DNA of 64,000 bases from Nitrospira sp. (GCA_024760505.1 CP058931.1:1-64000), one strand, 5' to 3'; positions 17,057-26,022 are shown, counted from the first letter of the stretch. Made by a program: numbers and translations. Notes: generated by a model not told the origin, from the sequence alone.

Positions 17057-18829
17057 TTACACCCTAGAGGGCTCAACCTCAAGCTCTTTGTTATGTCGGG
17101 TGATATATAACAACCCATCGGCCATGGAGTAATTAAAGGGTAATTCACACACAACTTCGCTAATCTTTTCATACACATATTGGTATACTTTTTCAGCCTG
17201 CTCTGGAGTCATTCCCGATTTTACTTCATAAAAAAACCCTAAGCTCAAATCTTCCGAGGCTGGTCGCATAATTCGTTGAATCCCATATCCCCCTGGATCG
17301 CTCATAATAGGGGCTTCCTTTTCTAAATCAAACAAACACGGTTGACAGGAAAACCCATAGGAGGAATGAAGCTTCGTATTATTGACAATAAAATTCAATG
17401 TTTCCAATGATTCTTCTTCTGTTTCGGTCGGAAACCCCACGATCACATAGCAATGCACCGCAATTCCAAGATCAACACAATCGGAACAGATCCGATCAAC
17501 ATTTTCTTGGGTAATCCCCTTCACCATAAAATCCATCAAACGGGCATTATAGGTTTCCAAGCCAAAGACAATTTTCTGACATCCTGCCTCCCGCATGGAG
17601 GTGAGTAACTCACGAGATAAATTCTTTTCAAATCGCAACTCAGCCGTCCATTGTAAACCCAACCCTCGATGAATGAGTTCCTTACACAATCGCTTGGTTG
17701 GCGAAAGGGCCAGGCATTCATCCGTAAAGAAAAAATACGGTGTTTCATATTTATGGGACAACGATTCCAATTCATCAACAACTTTTATCGGATCCTTTTG
17801 CCGAAAATTCTGATGATCCAAAGTCAGGGCACAAAAAGCACAATCCTTGTAATAACAACCTCTAGAAAATTGGACTGGCAACACCGTATGGGGGGCTAAA
17901 TAGTCACTCAAAGGAAAACCGTCATAATTTGGAGCTGGGTGGTCCGCAAGGTTTTCAGAGTAGAAGGGTTGATTCACAATTATTTTACCATCTTGCCGCC
18001 AGATAAGATTCGGCACTTTCGTAAAATCCTTTTTCCCGTCTAACTGATTAATCAATTCCAAAAGGGCGGTCTCGCCTTCAAACACAATGAAATCATCAGT
18101 CAATTGAAATAACCGATCACACCGTCTGAGATTGTCTACCAGCCTTGTAAAAATACTACCCCCGACAGTTACATGAACCTCAGGATGAATTTCCTTAATT
18201 AATTTACACAGAGTTAAACCAGGGATAATCTGTGAGGTTGCGGTAATAGAGACTCCAACAAAGTTTGGAATATCTTGTCCAAAAGCCGGAAGAAAGAATT
18301 TTCGATAAAGCTCAAGATACGGATTTTGGTTTTCATCGTGTATAGCTTGAAGAATTTCTCGTGAAGAATAGATTGAATATGCAAATTGATTGTCTACCAC
18401 CGTCATCCTGGTCGGGAAATATAAAGAGGATACAACCTCCAACCACCGATCAATTAAAAAGAGACATTCTCGGTAACGCTCAATGTCGTAAAACTCTTCC
18501 CCACGCAATGAGGCTTTAACAGGTTCGATTTCATCTATGAGATAGGGAAATCGGTCAAGTGATTCAACAACACGAGCGTAATGCTCCTTACTCCCATAAC
18601 CGGTATCTCCAGAAACCGATACTTCCAGTTTTTTCACCAAATCAACTAACCGTGGGTAAATATCTAACCCAAAGCCTTTGGTTAACACCCTATCAAGCAA
18701 CTCAATATTTAAATCACGTTGCTGATGAACTGGAACACCGGATTTTTCAAGAAAGGCTGAAAGACAAGGAACACTCAAATAGGGCTGGGAGGGATGCCAG
18801 CTTGGAGGGAATAAAAGTGAAATTTTCAC
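17057..18829 (-). CDS. B12-binding-domain radical SAM protein
   Basis: The protein has 590 residues. The N-terminal part (about 1-250) resembles a cobalamin-binding domain, with a VTVGGSIFTRLVDNLRR segment. It is followed by a radical SAM domain whose cluster motif is CYYKDCAFC (CX4CX2C, the spacing seen in many B12-type radical SAM enzymes) after QFSRG. Downstream blocks FFFTDECLALSP, FGLETYNARLM and VIVGFPTETEEE are typical strands of the SAM barrel. The substrate is unknown; the class includes methylases and peptide-modifying enzymes. I prefer GTG 18829, which has GGGAG seven bases upstream, to the TTG at 18868. Confidence 0.75.
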   Translation of the reverse strand: MKISLLFPPSWHPSQPYLSVPCLSAFLEKSGVPVHQQRDLNIELLDRVLTKGFGLDIYPRLVDLVKKLEVSVSGDTGYGSKEHYARVVESLDRFPYLIDEIEPVKASLRGEEFYDIERYRECLFLIDRWLEVVSSLYFPTRMTVVDNQFAYSIYSSREILQAIHDENQNPYLELYRKFFLPAFGQDIPNFVGVSITATSQIIPGLTLCKLIKEIHPEVHVTVGGSIFTRLVDNLRRCDRLFQLTDDFIVFEGETALLELINQLDGKKDFTKVPNLIWRQDGKIIVNQPFYSENLADHPAPNYDGFPLSDYLAPHTVLPVQFSRGCYYKDCAFCALTLDHQNFRQKDPIKVVDELESLSHKYETPYFFFTDECLALSPTKRLCKELIHRGLGLQWTAELRFEKNLSRELLTSMREAGCQKIVFGLETYNARLMDFMVKGITQENVDRICSDCVDLGIAVHCYVIVGFPTETEEESLETLNFIVNNTKLHSSYGFSCQPCLFDLEKEAPIMSDPGGYGIQRIMRPASEDLSLGFFYEVKSGMTPEQAEKVYQYVYEKISEVVCELPFNYSMADGLLYITRHNKELEVEPSRV

Positions 18830-18885
18830 AGTGCGGCTCCCAGGTAATGGGGATAATAAGAAACGCAAAATTTGCCTATTTTAAA

Positions 18886-18915
18886 TTTATACACGTCCCA
18901 TTCTCTTCAATGCAA
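18886..18915 (-). promoter_or_regulatory. Probable sigma-70 promoter for the radical SAM operon
   Basis: On the minus strand TTGCAT (18910-18915) and TATAAA (18886-18891) are 18 bp apart, which puts transcription start near 18879. This leaves about 50 bases of leader before GTG 18829 and would leave almost none before the TTG at 18868, so it supports the GTG start. Confidence 0.4.
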
Positions 18916-18970
18916 CAATTAGCCTTTTCTTGCCTTGTCGCATAAACATTTACCCGGAAAAATGCGCTTA

Positions 18971-19022
18971 TAAAAAAACCTCCGGCAACTTCCCCCATTA
19001 CTGGAGTCCATCACCGGAGGTT
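18971..19022 (-). terminator. Intrinsic terminator after nxrC
   Basis: On the minus strand a 9-bp GC-rich stem (AACCTCCGG / CCGGAGGTT, arms 19014-19022 and 18977-18985) is followed by a run of Ts (18972-18978). It lies about 60 bp beyond the nxrC stop codon and separates that unit from the radical SAM operon. The loop is long, 28 bases. Confidence 0.75.
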
Positions 19023-19079
19023 TTCAGGCTTACCTAATGTCCTATATAAAAAAGGACCTGACTCAGAAAAGGAATGAAC

Positions 19080-20036
19080 TTAGTTTGGCATTTGAGCCGT
19101 AAACCAAGTCGAAATCCCTTTCATCCCATTGCGTTCTACGTTGGAACCGTCCCAGACCGCAAAAGCTACTGGGAAGCTCGCTCCTGCCGCGAACTGAACA
19201 TCATTGGGGTCTTGGGTCTTGAGACTCCGCTTCATTACCACTCTCCAGGTAGGACCGCTGCAGCATCCACCCTTCAGTGACCCATACGGCTCCCATAATC
19301 CATTTCCTACCACGTCTTGGGACGCTTGGGTAGTCAATGTACTAAATCCGTTAGCATTCAAATCTTCGACTGATCCCAGCCGCAGGTTAGGGTCGGACAT
19401 GATGTTACCAGACCAAATACCAGGGTTAAATGGCCCTAAGCTCCGACCAATTCTGTCAGGATAGGTCACACCACCAGCTGGCTCTTCATAGTAGTAATCC
19501 CATGCTATGGACGGATATTGATTGTCCACATCCCACATACCGGCCACGCCAGCTCCCAGATCTTTTTGCCACTCCGCATTCCAACGCCATATGTTGACCG
19601 TCCCACCAGACTGTCCCATACATTGGAATGGAGGCGCGCCTGCAGATTGCACAGGGAATTGCACCGCCACTTGATCTCTGAAATCCTGAGGACCAATGGT
19701 GGTGTTATTTAATGTTTGATCACCCCAGTTGGCCCAAACGCCGATTTCCTCGCCATTTGTTGCCATCTTGATCATCACAGTTTTCACTGAAATGTTCGGG
19801 TGCATTGGGGTCGTTATCGTCTGCCCACTTAATGGAGCAACGATACCGGGCACGGACTCCCATACAGGATTCGCCGCATCCATAGGGATTGGGCCAGTAA
19901 TTTTGCCAACCGGAATTGTCACCGGCTGCGAGACGGCCAGCGGAATCTGCCCCATGGTCAAACCTACACATACCACCAGGACAGACAGAAGAACGCCAAA
20001 CACCAGTCGTTTGTTACGCGTCTGCACCAATCTCAT
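19080..20036 (-). CDS. nxrC: Nitrite oxidoreductase gamma-subunit-type protein (NxrC)
   Basis: The 318-residue protein has a signal peptide (hydrophobic 11-36) and an EB_dh-type haem-b domain. The two axial-ligand blocks of the family are present: QCMGQ with M140 and VVMKRSL with K269. In Nitrospira this protein is the proposed NxrC, linking the periplasmic molybdenum enzyme NxrAB to cytochromes. It is preceded by AAAGGAGGATG before the ATG and followed by a strong terminator. The TorD-like chaperone gene is 116 bp upstream on the same strand. No nxrA or nxrB is in the window, so assignment as the working gamma subunit is an inference. Confidence 0.82.
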   Translation of the reverse strand: MRLVQTRNKRLVFGVLLSVLVVCVGLTMGQIPLAVSQPVTIPVGKITGPIPMDAANPVWESVPGIVAPLSGQTITTPMHPNISVKTVMIKMATNGEEIGVWANWGDQTLNNTTIGPQDFRDQVAVQFPVQSAGAPPFQCMGQSGGTVNIWRWNAEWQKDLGAGVAGMWDVDNQYPSIAWDYYYEEPAGGVTYPDRIGRSLGPFNPGIWSGNIMSDPNLRLGSVEDLNANGFSTLTTQASQDVVGNGLWEPYGSLKGGCCSGPTWRVVMKRSLKTQDPNDVQFAAGASFPVAFAVWDGSNVERNGMKGISTWFTAQMPN

Positions 20037-20152
20037 AATGACGCATCCTCCTTTGATAAAAGATTAAAACCGAAAAGACTGCTAACTACCTGTCTCCTCA
20101 AACCTGTCGCCACTAAAACAAATTTTCAAAAATGACTTAACCCAATGCTTCA

Positions 20153-21124
20153 CTAAGCATTTCCTGATTGGCCCGATGTTCCACTTTCTTTATCCAAAAA
20201 TGCATCAGCCCCAACTTCACTCATCAGGAGGCTTAGTTCATTTCCTTGATCTTGAGCGCCACATTCAAAGCTTTGACCTTCAGGGTTATTGTATGACGCA
20301 GGGCGATAATCCGTTTCTGAATAAGGTTGAGGCGTTACCCCTAAAAATGCAATATCGAAAGCAATCCAATGAGAGGTAAAATCGGCCAAAATCTTATAAA
20401 AACCGTAATCGGCTTTTCTATTTAACATTCCTGAAAACAAAGGTACCCATCGACCAATATGCTCTTTAACGAATTTTTTTTCCGCTTCAATGACGGTTTT
20501 TAGTTTCTCTGCTCCATCATGAAGAATCGCATATGATTCTTTGTACGCCAGATAATGCATAAATTCCAACTCTACACTCAAATGATCCAGGCGTTCATGA
20601 ATATCCGGAGAAAGCTGAAGGCCAAAGGCACTATAAAAACCGGCAATGTCTCCCATTACGTAGGACTGGCCGAAAACATGATCATTTCCAAATAAGGTCT
20701 CGTATGGCGGACAATCCAACGCGATGACATTGCTAAACACTCGACGATGCTCATCACGTAAGTCCTGGAGACTCCAGTTTTCGCCTTCCGATGAAATCCA
20801 AGCTTCAATCGCATCAAAATTACCCACCAAAGCATCAAGACGCTCTTGTGCTTCATCTCCCCCTATATTTTGTAGTTCTTTTTTCAACCCTTCTAATGCC
20901 GATTTTCCATCCTCAACAAATTCCCCACTCTGGAGGTAATCCAGGAACTCCTCGTCTTCTGGGTAGAGATACCCCCAGGACACCAGCAGATAAAGTTTGC
21001 TTCGACAAAGTGCCCGATCAACAGCTGGCGCATCTTTTGGAGAAATCTTGACGGCCTTTTCATTTCCAGAAACTGGCATTCCGTTTTTTCCTGCTTTTTT
21101 CCCCTCTTTAACGCCTGATGTCAT
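20153..21124 (-). CDS. TorD/DmsD-family molybdoenzyme chaperone
   Basis: The 323-residue, mainly helical cytoplasmic protein has the TorD-family core at about residues 40-240, with the family segment YETLFGNDHVFGQSYVMGDI (about 140-160) and EFMHYLAY (about 190). TorD-like proteins bind the apo form or signal of molybdoenzymes and hold them for cofactor loading before export. Its C-terminal extension after about residue 260 is unusual for the family. Pairing with nxrC downstream suggests it serves NXR. It appears to have its own promoter at 21221-21249. An AGGTGA ribosome site precedes ATG 21124. Confidence 0.82.
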   Translation of the reverse strand: MTSGVKEGKKAGKNGMPVSGNEKAVKISPKDAPAVDRALCRSKLYLLVSWGYLYPEDEEFLDYLQSGEFVEDGKSALEGLKKELQNIGGDEAQERLDALVGNFDAIEAWISSEGENWSLQDLRDEHRRVFSNVIALDCPPYETLFGNDHVFGQSYVMGDIAGFYSAFGLQLSPDIHERLDHLSVELEFMHYLAYKESYAILHDGAEKLKTVIEAEKKFVKEHIGRWVPLFSGMLNRKADYGFYKILADFTSHWIAFDIAFLGVTPQPYSETDYRPASYNNPEGQSFECGAQDQGNELSLLMSEVGADAFLDKESGTSGQSGNA

Positions 21125-21220
21125 ATTTCACCTAACTTTTAAAATTTTTTCATTTCTCGAGCATTTGCTTCAATTAGGATCATTGTCAGGGCCATTAAGG
21201 ATTCATGAAAAAGGGATCAG

Positions 21221-21249
21221 ATAATAGGACAACAGCCCTATGAAGTCAA
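21221..21249 (-). promoter_or_regulatory. Sigma-70 promoter for the torD-like/nxrC unit
   Basis: On the minus strand TTGACT (21244-21249) and TATTAT (21221-21226) have the optimal 17-bp spacing and place transcription start near 21214, 90 bases before the TorD-like ATG. Confidence 0.6.
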
Positions 21250-21256
21250 GACTTCA
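21241..21256. promoter_or_regulatory. Inverted repeat overlapping the -35 box, possible operator
   Basis: TGAAGTC-AA-GACTTCA is a perfect 7-bp inverted repeat with a 2-bp spacer. It covers the -35 hexamer of the promoter at 21221-21249, the position expected for a repressor or activator dimer. No regulator can be named. Confidence 0.4.
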
Positions 21257-21460
21257 ATATCCCTGATAGCCCCACGATTTCCAGAATTTTCCAGCAATTT
21301 GAATCCCCTAAATTTACCCTAGAAAATCCACACAGAAAAATCCCCTTTTATGCCTCCGTCCATTTTCCATACCTCCCAGCTAAAGGGTCCATTTTTACAC
21401 TTTTCTTCTCCAGATCATTCAAGCTATCAACACCACTTAACGTAAAATACCACACGATCC

Positions 21461-22072
21461 TTATCTAGAAACAATCCGAATTGCGCTACGGTCGTTTACC
21501 GTTCCACAGATATATTGGCATATGCCACAACCCACGCATACCGAATCATCTACACGTATGTGATAGGAGGCAAAGTCCATCGAGAGCGCCCCCGTAGGAC
21601 ATTTCGAAACACACGCATTGCAGCCAGCTTCTGCCGTACATATCTTCGAAAAAACTTTCGCCACTCCCATATTTACCTGAAACCGATCCGCAACGGGCAA
21701 AAGGGCCTCCGTAGTACACGCCCCAATACAAGGAAGATCTTCACATAATTTGCATGGGGTTTCCCCTGGATAGATAACGGGAGTATCGTTACTCAATAGC
21801 ACCTGAATTGCATCGTGAGGACAGACCTCAACGCAATCAGCGCATCCGGTGCAGCGCTCCAAAAATAACTCCTCATCCACAGCCCCTGGGGGACGGAGCC
21901 AACCCGTTTTCTCTGGAACAGGCTGCTCCTTTTTTATCGGGGAAGGAGCATCACGATGTTTTACGAATTCATGAACTGTGGCGCCTATGGAAATGGCCGA
22001 CTGTCGAAGAAACATTCTTCGACCTAATGTCGGATTGGACGTAGGCTGGTCTGGCAGATGGGAGTCCGACAT
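21461..22072 (-). CDS. Tat-signal polyferredoxin (NapF/NapG-like)
   Basis: The 203-residue protein carries a twin-arginine motif near residues 18-24 (RRMFLRQ) and a short hydrophobic stretch. Four cysteine-rich [4Fe-4S] sites follow: CTGCADCVEVCP, CKLCEDLPCIGAC, CTAEAGCNACVSKCP and CVGCGICQYIC. This is the plan of NapF/NapG/MauM-type ferredoxins, which relay electrons next to periplasmic molybdoenzymes or help their maturation. It may be exported or membrane-tethered. The HExxH gene lies 67 bp upstream on the same strand. The ribosome site before ATG 22072 is weak. Confidence 0.8.
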   Translation of the reverse strand: MSDSHLPDQPTSNPTLGRRMFLRQSAISIGATVHEFVKHRDAPSPIKKEQPVPEKTGWLRPPGAVDEELFLERCTGCADCVEVCPHDAIQVLLSNDTPVIYPGETPCKLCEDLPCIGACTTEALLPVADRFQVNMGVAKVFSKICTAEAGCNACVSKCPTGALSMDFASYHIRVDDSVCVGCGICQYICGTVNDRSAIRIVSR

Positions 22073-22139
22073 TACGACGCTTTCAATAGTCTATAAACCA
22101 ATAAAACCAATGGGACACGAGGAAAGGTGTTTTTTGAAT

Positions 22140-23138
22140 TTATACCACTCCGGAGGCCCGCAGCTTATACACCTCCACGCATCTGTCACAGGCTCCATAT
22201 TCCACATCCCATCCTGGGTGGTTTTCGCGAATAAAATCTAAGACAAAACCTTCGAGCGTCTCATCCATGTTTTCTACCCAGGTATAAGTTGGGAATCGAC
22301 AAAGAGGACACGGAAACCCTGGGAGGAGCATGGGTTTCGTTGGCACATCCGGCACCTCACTGTCCTCAACCTCAATGGCTCTCTCAATCACTCGTATCGT
22401 ATCCGAAGCCATTTCCACTAATTCGGCATGAGTGAGATAATCCGTCTGCCAGATCCCTTCAAATACGGACTCCACCTGACCGGGAGGAATTTTTCGATAC
22501 CAAGAACGGAACTCACGAAAGCGATATTCCTTGGAAAACATCGGCTCTTTGCCTGTTCGGGCAATCCGGCTATCGACATGAAGATTCCACAACACACGGT
22601 AACGATTTAAAATCAAATGTTCTTCCCCAGGGTTCAACCCCACTTTTGTGTCAGGATCGTAACCAAAAGCCTCATCCAACATGTCAGAAATATGCGTTAA
22701 CTCATGTCGCAGGTAACGGGTAATGGCTGGATCATAAAATCGCCGAGGGATCAATTTAATCCCCACCCCTTTTTTCCCGGCCTCTTCAAATTGGCGAGCG
22801 AGTTTTTCTTCGACCACTCCCCACTTCCGAAGAACATCAACCCCTTCCTGATCTTCTTTCAATACGCCTCGCACCAACACAATCCCAGTTTTATCTCGCA
22901 AAACCGGGAAGTCATCAAAAGCATCACGAAGAATTTCGGCAAACCCCCATTTAGCAAATAAATGTTGATAGAGGCGTTTGAACTCCGGATCACGGTCATC
23001 AAGGGAAAACTTCTCGTAAATGGGATCGGCAAACTCATGAAATTCATTAAAATAAGTCGGGTCCCCTTCACGCTCAGTTTTTTCAGCAAACGAATCAATC
23101 ACCTCCTGAAGGAGGGCGGGTTGAAAACGAATTTCCAT
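22140..23138 (-). CDS. Hypothetical protein with HExxH and zinc-ribbon-like motifs
   Basis: The 332-residue soluble protein contains HELTH at about residues 166-170, the zincin (HExxH) metal-binding pattern, in a helix RHELTHISDMLDEAFG. Its C-terminus has a CPLC...CDRC cysteine set (about 278-320) typical of a zinc ribbon or rubredoxin-like knuckle. I do not recognise a named family. The start is ATG 23138, with GGAGG seven bases upstream; a TTG two codons earlier is less likely. It heads the run leading to the ferredoxin, and shared orientation hints at a metal- or cofactor-handling role for redox proteins, which is speculative. Confidence 0.65.
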   Translation of the reverse strand: MEIRFQPALLQEVIDSFAEKTEREGDPTYFNEFHEFADPIYEKFSLDDRDPEFKRLYQHLFAKWGFAEILRDAFDDFPVLRDKTGIVLVRGVLKEDQEGVDVLRKWGVVEEKLARQFEEAGKKGVGIKLIPRRFYDPAITRYLRHELTHISDMLDEAFGYDPDTKVGLNPGEEHLILNRYRVLWNLHVDSRIARTGKEPMFSKEYRFREFRSWYRKIPPGQVESVFEGIWQTDYLTHAELVEMASDTIRVIERAIEVEDSEVPDVPTKPMLLPGFPCPLCRFPTYTWVENMDETLEGFVLDFIRENHPGWDVEYGACDRCVEVYKLRASGVV

Positions 23139-23392
23139 GAGCAAACCTCCGTTTACCGCAAGATCACCACAAGACGAGTTTTGTTTCTCGGAAGATGATC
23201 ACCGTAATAATAAATTCACAATAATTTGGGAGGTAGCTACCTTGACTCCCTCGAAAAGCGCCGTTTAGTATCATAACTAGTTGAATTATAGGAATGCGTT
23301 TTCCCTTTTGGCAAGAGAATCCCATTCATCCATTCCTGAATCCGTATAACCGATCCCTTTGATGTCAATCTGTTTCCGAAGCGAGGAATTTC

Positions 23393-24487
23393 ATGACCCA
23401 GCCCACAAGCCCAGACACACTCAGTTCTAATCCCGGGTTCATCCAAAATCCTGATTCGCAACCTCCGCCACTCATCGATTCACTGGCCTATTGGAAAGGC
23501 GGTGCCAGGGAACTGAAGTCATTCCGTGGTCACACACAAGAGATTTGGGCTGTCGCCTTTTCCCCGGATGGGCTGACATTGGCAAGCGGGGGGAATGATC
23601 GTTTTATCAGGATTTGGGATATTGAGACCGGCCGCCTTCTTCGTTCCCTACGAGGGCACACACATGTCGTTCGAGAAGTCAAGTATAGCCCTGATGGCCA
23701 AATAATCGCTTCCGCAAGTGAGGACCGGACCATTCGGCTGTGGAATCCACAAACCGGAGAATCCCTTCGGTTACTTTTTACCCGTTACGACCATGCCGTA
23801 TGCAGTATTTCCTTCTCCCCAGACGGGCTCATGCTCGCCAGGGCGGGGCAGAATAAGGACATCAAAATCTGGGAAGTGACCACAGGCACCGAACTCATGA
23901 CCCTGCTTGGTAAGGATCAATACGACCATAATTGGAGTGTCTGCACAGCATTTTCACCTGACGGCATTCATCTGGTGGCTGGCACCGATATCGGGAAAAT
24001 TAAGCTTTATGAGGTTTTGCCAAGCGGGGAAGAAAAAATCGTACACAACGGCCATTGGAGAGATGAGGCCGATGACGAAGAGACCGAAAATCGTGGTTTT
24101 TACGTAGACGATCAAGGTGGATTTCAAAAACCCATGGAATATTGGATTGGGGCCCTCACCTTTACCCCTGACGGGAACACCATGATCTCAGGAAGTCGCG
24201 ACTGTACGATTAAATTCTGGGACATGCCGACGATGGAAGAACGCCGCACGCTGAAAGGTCACTCTGAATGGGTCAGAAATCTTCTTGTGACCCAGGATGG
24301 CCAGGTGCTTATCAGCGCCAGCGATGACGGGACCGTCAAAATGTGGGACATCCAAACCGGCCGTCAATTCCGAACGATTCGGTCACACAAAGGACCTGTC
24401 AGAGGAATCGCTCTTTCTTCTGATGGGAAATACCTCGCTACAGCCGGAAATGACCGGATCATCACCCTCTGGGATGGTGGAGAATAA
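23393..24487 (+). CDS. WD40-repeat beta-propeller protein
   Basis: The 364-residue protein has seven WD40 units from about residue 38 to the end, each closing on a WD-type dipeptide (IRIWD, IRLWN, IKIWE, IKLYE, IKFWD, VKMWD, ITLWD), enough for one complete seven-bladed propeller. Blade five carries an acidic insertion (about 220-250). There is no signal peptide, kinase or other attached domain, so it is a cytoplasmic scaffold with unknown partners. AGGA lies five bases before ATG 23393. It is transcribed away from the HExxH gene, with 254 bp between. Confidence 0.8.
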   Translation: MTQPTSPDTLSSNPGFIQNPDSQPPPLIDSLAYWKGGARELKSFRGHTQEIWAVAFSPDGLTLASGGNDRFIRIWDIETGRLLRSLRGHTHVVREVKYSPDGQIIASASEDRTIRLWNPQTGESLRLLFTRYDHAVCSISFSPDGLMLARAGQNKDIKIWEVTTGTELMTLLGKDQYDHNWSVCTAFSPDGIHLVAGTDIGKIKLYEVLPSGEEKIVHNGHWRDEADDEETENRGFYVDDQGGFQKPMEYWIGALTFTPDGNTMISGSRDCTIKFWDMPTMEERRTLKGHSEWVRNLLVTQDGQVLISASDDGTVKMWDIQTGRQFRTIRSHKGPVRGIALSSDGKYLATAGNDRIITLWDGGE

Positions 24488-24561
24488 TCTAAGTCCCGTC
24501 ACAGAAACCCTAAGCTTCGAATACTCAGGGCAGTTCTCTCTTCCTAAAGAGGGCTGCCCTT

Positions 24562-26022
24562 TCAACCGTCATCCTCATCACACTTCTCAGAGTCCGTGTC
24601 GTCGCATGCCCGCACGATTCCATACCGTTTACATTTTTCCCAAAGCCCTTTTCTCGATAATCCTAAAACCTTCGAGGCCGTCATCCGACTCCACCCTGTT
24701 CGATTGAGTATTTCAAGAATATGCCCCCGTTCAAAATGCTCCCGGGCTTCCGCCAATGTTTCCATCGCTCCATTTTTCACGCCTCTCCTGCCTTCCTGAT
24801 TCCCGCAAAACCCGCATCCTTTTTGCGGTTCCCCTCCCGCATATGGACATCGACTCTGTCCGCAGAGATCCCAAACCTGGATTTCCTGAGTGTGTTGTGC
24901 CAATGCTAACGCCCGTTCAATGGTATTTTCCAATTCACGGACATTCCCCGGAAAGGAATACTGCAATAACACCTCTCGAGCTTGCCGTGATAAAGATTTG
25001 GGTTCTTGGTGGTTTCGACCTGACATCGTTTCCAAAAAATGCTGGGCGATCATGAAAATATCTTCTCGACGTTCTCGGAGAGGGGGAAGCTGAACTGGCA
25101 CCACATTTAATCGATAATAGAGATCTTCCCGGAATCGTCCTTGTTCAACTTCTTTCCGCAAATCCTTCTGCGTTGCACACACTAATCGCACATCCACTTC
25201 AATCGTGTCATTTCCCCCGACGCGTTCAAATTGCCGTTCCTGGAGAACACGAAGCAATTTAATTTGGACCAACGGGGAAATTTCGCCGATCTCATCCAAA
25301 AAAAGCGTTCCCTGATGAGCAAGTTCGAACCGCCCCTGCCGTTGCCGGAGGGCTCCCGTAAACGCCCCTTTTTCATGCCCAAACAGTTCCGCCTCCAACA
25401 GCGTTTCCGGTAGCGCGGCACAACTGACTTTGACCAAGGCATGATTTCGGCGAGCGCTATTGGTATGGATGGCATTGGCAATCAATTCCTTTCCCGTTCC
25501 ACTTTCCCCTACCACTAAAACGGTCGCGTCAGTGGCCGAGACTAACTTGACTTTCTCCAGCACTTGTCGCATCCGCTCATTTTTTCCCACAATCCCTTGG
25601 AAACTAAATTTCTTTTCCAAGGCATCCCGTAACACCCGATTCTCTTCACGAAGAGCCACCACCGCACAAACCCGCTGCACACTCAATAACAATTCATCCA
25701 TAGAAAAGGGTTTCGTGATGTAGTCGTAGGCACCGCTTTTCATCGCATCGACCGCCGTGTCAACGGAACCATGTGCCGTTATGACAATTACTTCCGTGCC
25801 AGGGCACTGCTCCCGGCACTGCTTTACGATATGCAGTCCATCCACACCGGGCAATCGCAAATCAGTAATGACCAAATTAAACCGTGAAGTCCGCAACCGC
25901 TCGAGTCCCTCCAACCCGGAACTGGCTTCCTGTACCACATAGCCGATAGCCTTCAGCGCATCAACCATAGAGACTCGCATCAAGGGCTCATCATCAATTA
26001 TCAAAACGGAACCGTGAGTCAT
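24562..26022 (-). CDS. Sigma-54-dependent response regulator (NtrC family)
   Basis: The 486-residue protein has a receiver domain (about 5-120, phospho-acceptor D54). An AAA+ domain follows (about 143-375, Walker A GESGTGKE at 172-179, sigma-54 contact loop GAFTGA at 219-224, Walker B LFLDEIGE). A FIS-type helix-turn-helix closes the protein (about 430-472). It activates sigma-54 promoters when phosphorylated. Between the AAA+ domain and the HTH is an unusual cysteine cluster, C387, C392, C403 and C406, which could bind a metal or an iron-sulfur cluster. Its ATG overlaps the stop of the sensor kinase gene in ATGA, so the two form a coupled system. Targets are unknown. Confidence 0.92.
   Translation of the reverse strand: MTHGSVLIIDDEPLMRVSMVDALKAIGYVVQEASSGLEGLERLRTSRFNLVITDLRLPGVDGLHIVKQCREQCPGTEVIVITAHGSVDTAVDAMKSGAYDYITKPFSMDELLLSVQRVCAVVALREENRVLRDALEKKFSFQGIVGKNERMRQVLEKVKLVSATDATVLVVGESGTGKELIANAIHTNSARRNHALVKVSCAALPETLLEAELFGHEKGAFTGALRQRQGRFELAHQGTLFLDEIGEISPLVQIKLLRVLQERQFERVGGNDTIEVDVRLVCATQKDLRKEVEQGRFREDLYYRLNVVPVQLPPLRERREDIFMIAQHFLETMSGRNHQEPKSLSRQAREVLLQYSFPGNVRELENTIERALALAQHTQEIQVWDLCGQSRCPYAGGEPQKGCGFCGNQEGRRGVKNGAMETLAEAREHFERGHILEILNRTGWSRMTASKVLGLSRKGLWEKCKRYGIVRACDDTDSEKCDEDDG

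Larger units (their letters stand above)
21125..21460. other. Intergenic region holding the torD-like promoter
   Basis: This 336-bp gap contains the promoter and inverted repeat described separately. The remaining part, 21260-21460, is AT-rich with no supported gene and no clear terminator for the ferredoxin gene upstream. Confidence 0.4.

Noticed and set aside
23393..24487. WD40 protein as part of a defence or signalling cassette
   Set aside because: It is a stand-alone propeller with no nuclease, kinase or nucleotide-binding partner next to it; the sensor kinase genes lie on the other strand in a separate unit.
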